From: an uncultured Collinsella sp.
Lineage (GTDB): Bacteria > Actinomycetota > Coriobacteriia > Coriobacteriales > Coriobacteriaceae
DNA length: 64,000 nucleotides
Assembly (NCBI GenBank): GCA_900759335.1
Contig: CAAEUX010000005.1
Span: 8,167 to 72,166 of the forward strand
Direction of reading: 5' to 3'
The position numbers and the translations under genes were made by a program. The notes below the pieces were generated by a model. The model was not told where the DNA came from and made no database searches. It saw only the letters and a program-made list of their open reading frames with translations. Of this stretch, positions 61,867 to 64,000 are shown one piece after another (position 1 is the stretch's first letter; every line of letters starts with the position of its first letter).

Positions 61867-63687
61867 CTAGTCGGCGTAGGTGAAGGTTGTAACGTCGAAC
61901 ATGCCCTCGGGGCGGATGCGGAGCGTCGGGATGACCGGCAAGGGCAGGAAGATAATGCCCATGATGGGGTCGAGCGGCGGCTCAATACCCATGGCGCGCG
62001 CCTTGACCATAAAGTCGTCGTGCTGCGCGGCAACGTCCTCGGCCGTGCCCTCGCTCATAAGGCCACCGAGCGCCAGCGGAATGCGCGCCACGACCTCGCC
62101 GGCGCGCACCAGCACGTGGCCGCCCTGGCCCACGGCCTCAACGGCAGTCATCATATCCGCCGCATTGTCGCCCACCACGCACACGTTGTGCGAGTCGTGG
62201 CCGATCGTGGAGGCAATGGCACCACCGGTGATGGTGAAACCGCGCACCCAGCCGCGACCGATATGCTTGCCGACCAGGCCCAGGCCAGCGGGGCCGTCGC
62301 CATCGGCGCCCTCGGCCTGCAGCGACACGCCGCGGCCATGGCGCTCGATCAGCATAATGCGGCGCAAGTCCTCGGCGCTCTCGGGGCGGGCCATACCCGT
62401 GATAGCCATACCCGGGATCACATCGATAACGGCCTCGCCCGGCTTAAAGGCATAATCGAATACGTCGAGCGAAAGCTTCGGCAGCTTAACGGAAGCACGC
62501 AGCTCATCGGCAAGAGAGGCGACATCGGCCGTCTCGGGTGCGACCTCGCCCACAAAGGTGCCGTCCTGCGCCACCAGAGCACCGGCGGCATATACGCGAT
62601 GCGGAGCCGTAGCAAACGTCAGGTCATCAAGCAACAGCAGGTCGGCGCGCTTGCCCGGGGCGATTGCGCCGCGGAGCTCGTGCGGGTCGCGGCAGCCGTG
62701 GTCCAGGCCAAATGCCTCAGCCGTGGAAAGGGACGCCATGGAGATGGCGACCACCGGGTCGACGCCGACCTCGATGGCCACGCGGCAGGCATTGTCGATC
62801 ATGCCGGTCGAAAGCGCATCGGAGGGAGCGCGGTCGTCGGTCGCAAAGCAGCAGCGGCGGGCGCGCGCGGGATTCTCCAGCAGCATCGGCGATAGATTGG
62901 CCAGGTCATGGCTGCACGTACCTTCACGCAGCATCACATACATGCCGCGAGATAGCTTGTCGAGTGCCTCCTCGGGAATCGTCGACTCGTGGTCGGCGAT
63001 AATGCCCGCTGCGGCATAGGCATTGAGGTCCTTTCCGGCAACGAGCGGCGCGTGGCCGTCAACCTGCTTGGACGGCGTCTGGTTGGCAGCATCGATGCGA
63101 GCGCAGGTCTCGGGGTCGGCCATAAAGACGCCCGGCAGGTTCATCATTTCGCCCAGACCAAAGACATCGCCTGGATGCTCGGCAAAAAACGCCTGCATAT
63201 CGGCAGCCGAAATAACGGCACCGGCCTGCTCGTCGGGCAGCGCAGGCACGCACGAAGGCATCATGTACTTGATGGAGATGGGTGCGCGGCGGCCATCCTC
63301 GATCATAAAGCGCAAGCCGTCGAGACCGGCAACATTGGCAATCTCGTGGCTGTCGGCAATGGCAGTGGTAGTACCGCGCGTCGCGGCCATGCGAGCATAC
63401 TCGGCGGGACGGATGTTCGAAGACTCGATATGCAGATGCCCGTCAATAAAACCGGGAGCGAGATAGCGACCCTGGCAGTCGATGACCTCAGTTGCCTCGT
63501 AGGTGCCAGCGGCATCGTCGCGACCATCGTAGAGCACGCCGACGATTACACCGTCCTTGACAGCAACGCTACCGGGCGCCACACGCTGGCCATACACGTC
63601 GACAATCTGCGCATTGGTAAACAGCGTGTCGACGGGCACGCGCCCCTCGGCGGCCTCGATCACAGACCTCATGACCTCAACGGACAT
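61867..63687 (-). CDS. ade: Adenine deaminase
   Basis: 606 residues from ATG 63687 (AAAGGAG upstream; in-frame 63729 lacks one). The amidohydrolase metal motif is LAPGFIDGHLHIESSNI. TRGTTTAIADSHEIANV, DGHAPLVAGKDLNAY, FATDDRAPSDAL and the C-terminal DSHNVCVVGDN are typical of Ade. It converts adenine to hypoxanthine and ammonia for purine salvage. It is monocistronic. The spacer to its 5' side shows no purine riboswitch that I can recognise. Confidence 0.93.
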   Translation of the reverse strand: MSVEVMRSVIEAAEGRVPVDTLFTNAQIVDVYGQRVAPGSVAVKDGVIVGVLYDGRDDAAGTYEATEVIDCQGRYLAPGFIDGHLHIESSNIRPAEYARMAATRGTTTAIADSHEIANVAGLDGLRFMIEDGRRAPISIKYMMPSCVPALPDEQAGAVISAADMQAFFAEHPGDVFGLGEMMNLPGVFMADPETCARIDAANQTPSKQVDGHAPLVAGKDLNAYAAAGIIADHESTIPEEALDKLSRGMYVMLREGTCSHDLANLSPMLLENPARARRCCFATDDRAPSDALSTGMIDNACRVAIEVGVDPVVAISMASLSTAEAFGLDHGCRDPHELRGAIAPGKRADLLLLDDLTFATAPHRVYAAGALVAQDGTFVGEVAPETADVASLADELRASVKLPKLSLDVFDYAFKPGEAVIDVIPGMAITGMARPESAEDLRRIMLIERHGRGVSLQAEGADGDGPAGLGLVGKHIGRGWVRGFTITGGAIASTIGHDSHNVCVVGDNAADMMTAVEAVGQGGHVLVRAGEVVARIPLALGGLMSEGTAEDVAAQHDDFMVKARAMGIEPPLDPIMGIIFLPLPVIPTLRIRPEGMFDVTTFTYAD

Positions 63688-64000
63688 ACATACTCCTTTA
63701 ACCGTAGAAAAAAGCTGCGGAGCGGACAAGCCTTCACCGCAGCATGCTCATAGCCATTGTATGCCCAAACGATGGGCCAACAATACGCCCCTCCGCTTAA
63801 CGGCACACGCCACTTGGTGCAATGGGGACTGCCGCTGAGCACCAATGACTACTCGACGACTACTAACTGCCGTCCCGACAACAAAAACGCCGATGTTTTG
63901 GCATCGCCAGCGAGCGGGTCGCATTTGAGACAAGGTGACGTGAAACGAAAGGGCGCTGACCTTCTGGTCGCGCCCTTGAAGTTGAACGTCAGATTGTCCA
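63688..64000. other. Right-edge spacer
   Basis: 313 bases. It contains a terminator-like hairpin (63951-63975) for a gene entering from the right on the minus strand, whose stop codon is not identifiable with confidence. No other gene is seen. Confidence 0.5.
63951..63975 (-). terminator. Terminator of an off-window gene
   Basis: GGGCGC (63951-63956) pairs with GCGCCC (63970-63975). TTTCGTTTC follows on the minus strand. Confidence 0.55.

Noticed and set aside
63748..63933. A 61-codon minus-strand frame near the right edge
   Set aside because: Basic, low-complexity translation with no ribosome site; the terminator at 63951 lies just upstream of it.

Overview
The window looks like chromosome of a GC-rich Gram-positive anaerobe of the Coriobacteriia, most likely Collinsella. 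This is inferred from gene families and codon use, because no 16S gene is present. Support comes from the split transketolase, FtsEX with a long acidic/Pro-rich FtsE leader, the MurNAc-6-P catabolic operon, GltBD, a rubredoxin/flavin reductase pair, and dense short palindromic repeats in the spacers.

Region 1 (1-11.2 kb) is an accessory signalling cluster. It encodes two eukaryote-like Ser/Thr kinases, a PP2C phosphatase, an FHA protein, three zinc-ribbon proteins (one broken by an amber codon), a large secreted protein and the start of a Tat-type secreted protein. The secreted protein carries two copies of the domain that forms the C-terminal sensor of the second kinase. Nearly every promoter region here has the palindrome TGTTGCGCAACA, usually 19 bp upstream of a -10-like hexamer, so the cluster looks like one regulon. 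This is the best candidate for an undescribed system.

Region 2 (11.2-30.2 kb) holds a copper operon (copA, a CopZ-like chaperone, csoR), an amidohydrolase, a nuclease-like protein, GltBD, an Nramp transporter, rubredoxin with a flavin reductase, SmpB, a TPR protein and tRNA-Glu and tRNA-Gln. Its spacers carry arrays of inverted repeats with an invariant 25-nt loop and about 80-bp period; two of them bracket the nuclease-like gene.

Region 3 (30.4-50.4 kb) is mostly core: the murR-murQ-murP-mupG operon, a VanZ protein, a serine recombinase, RNase R, FtsEX, split transketolase, a YitT protein, RF2, SecA and L31. It also contains an array of six alternating 15-bp motifs at exactly 31-bp spacing.

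Region 4 (50.6-57.85 kb) is bounded by 64-bp direct repeats (61/64 identical) and ends in a 5'-truncated tyrosine integrase, so it looks like a decayed integrated element. It carries an unusual ABC exporter (permease-ATPase fusion, doubled permease, separate ATPase), a small secreted protein and a DUF2975/Xre pair.

Region 5 (57.9-64 kb) returns to core genes: an ACT-domain protein, citrate synthase, two HAD phosphatases and adenine deaminase.
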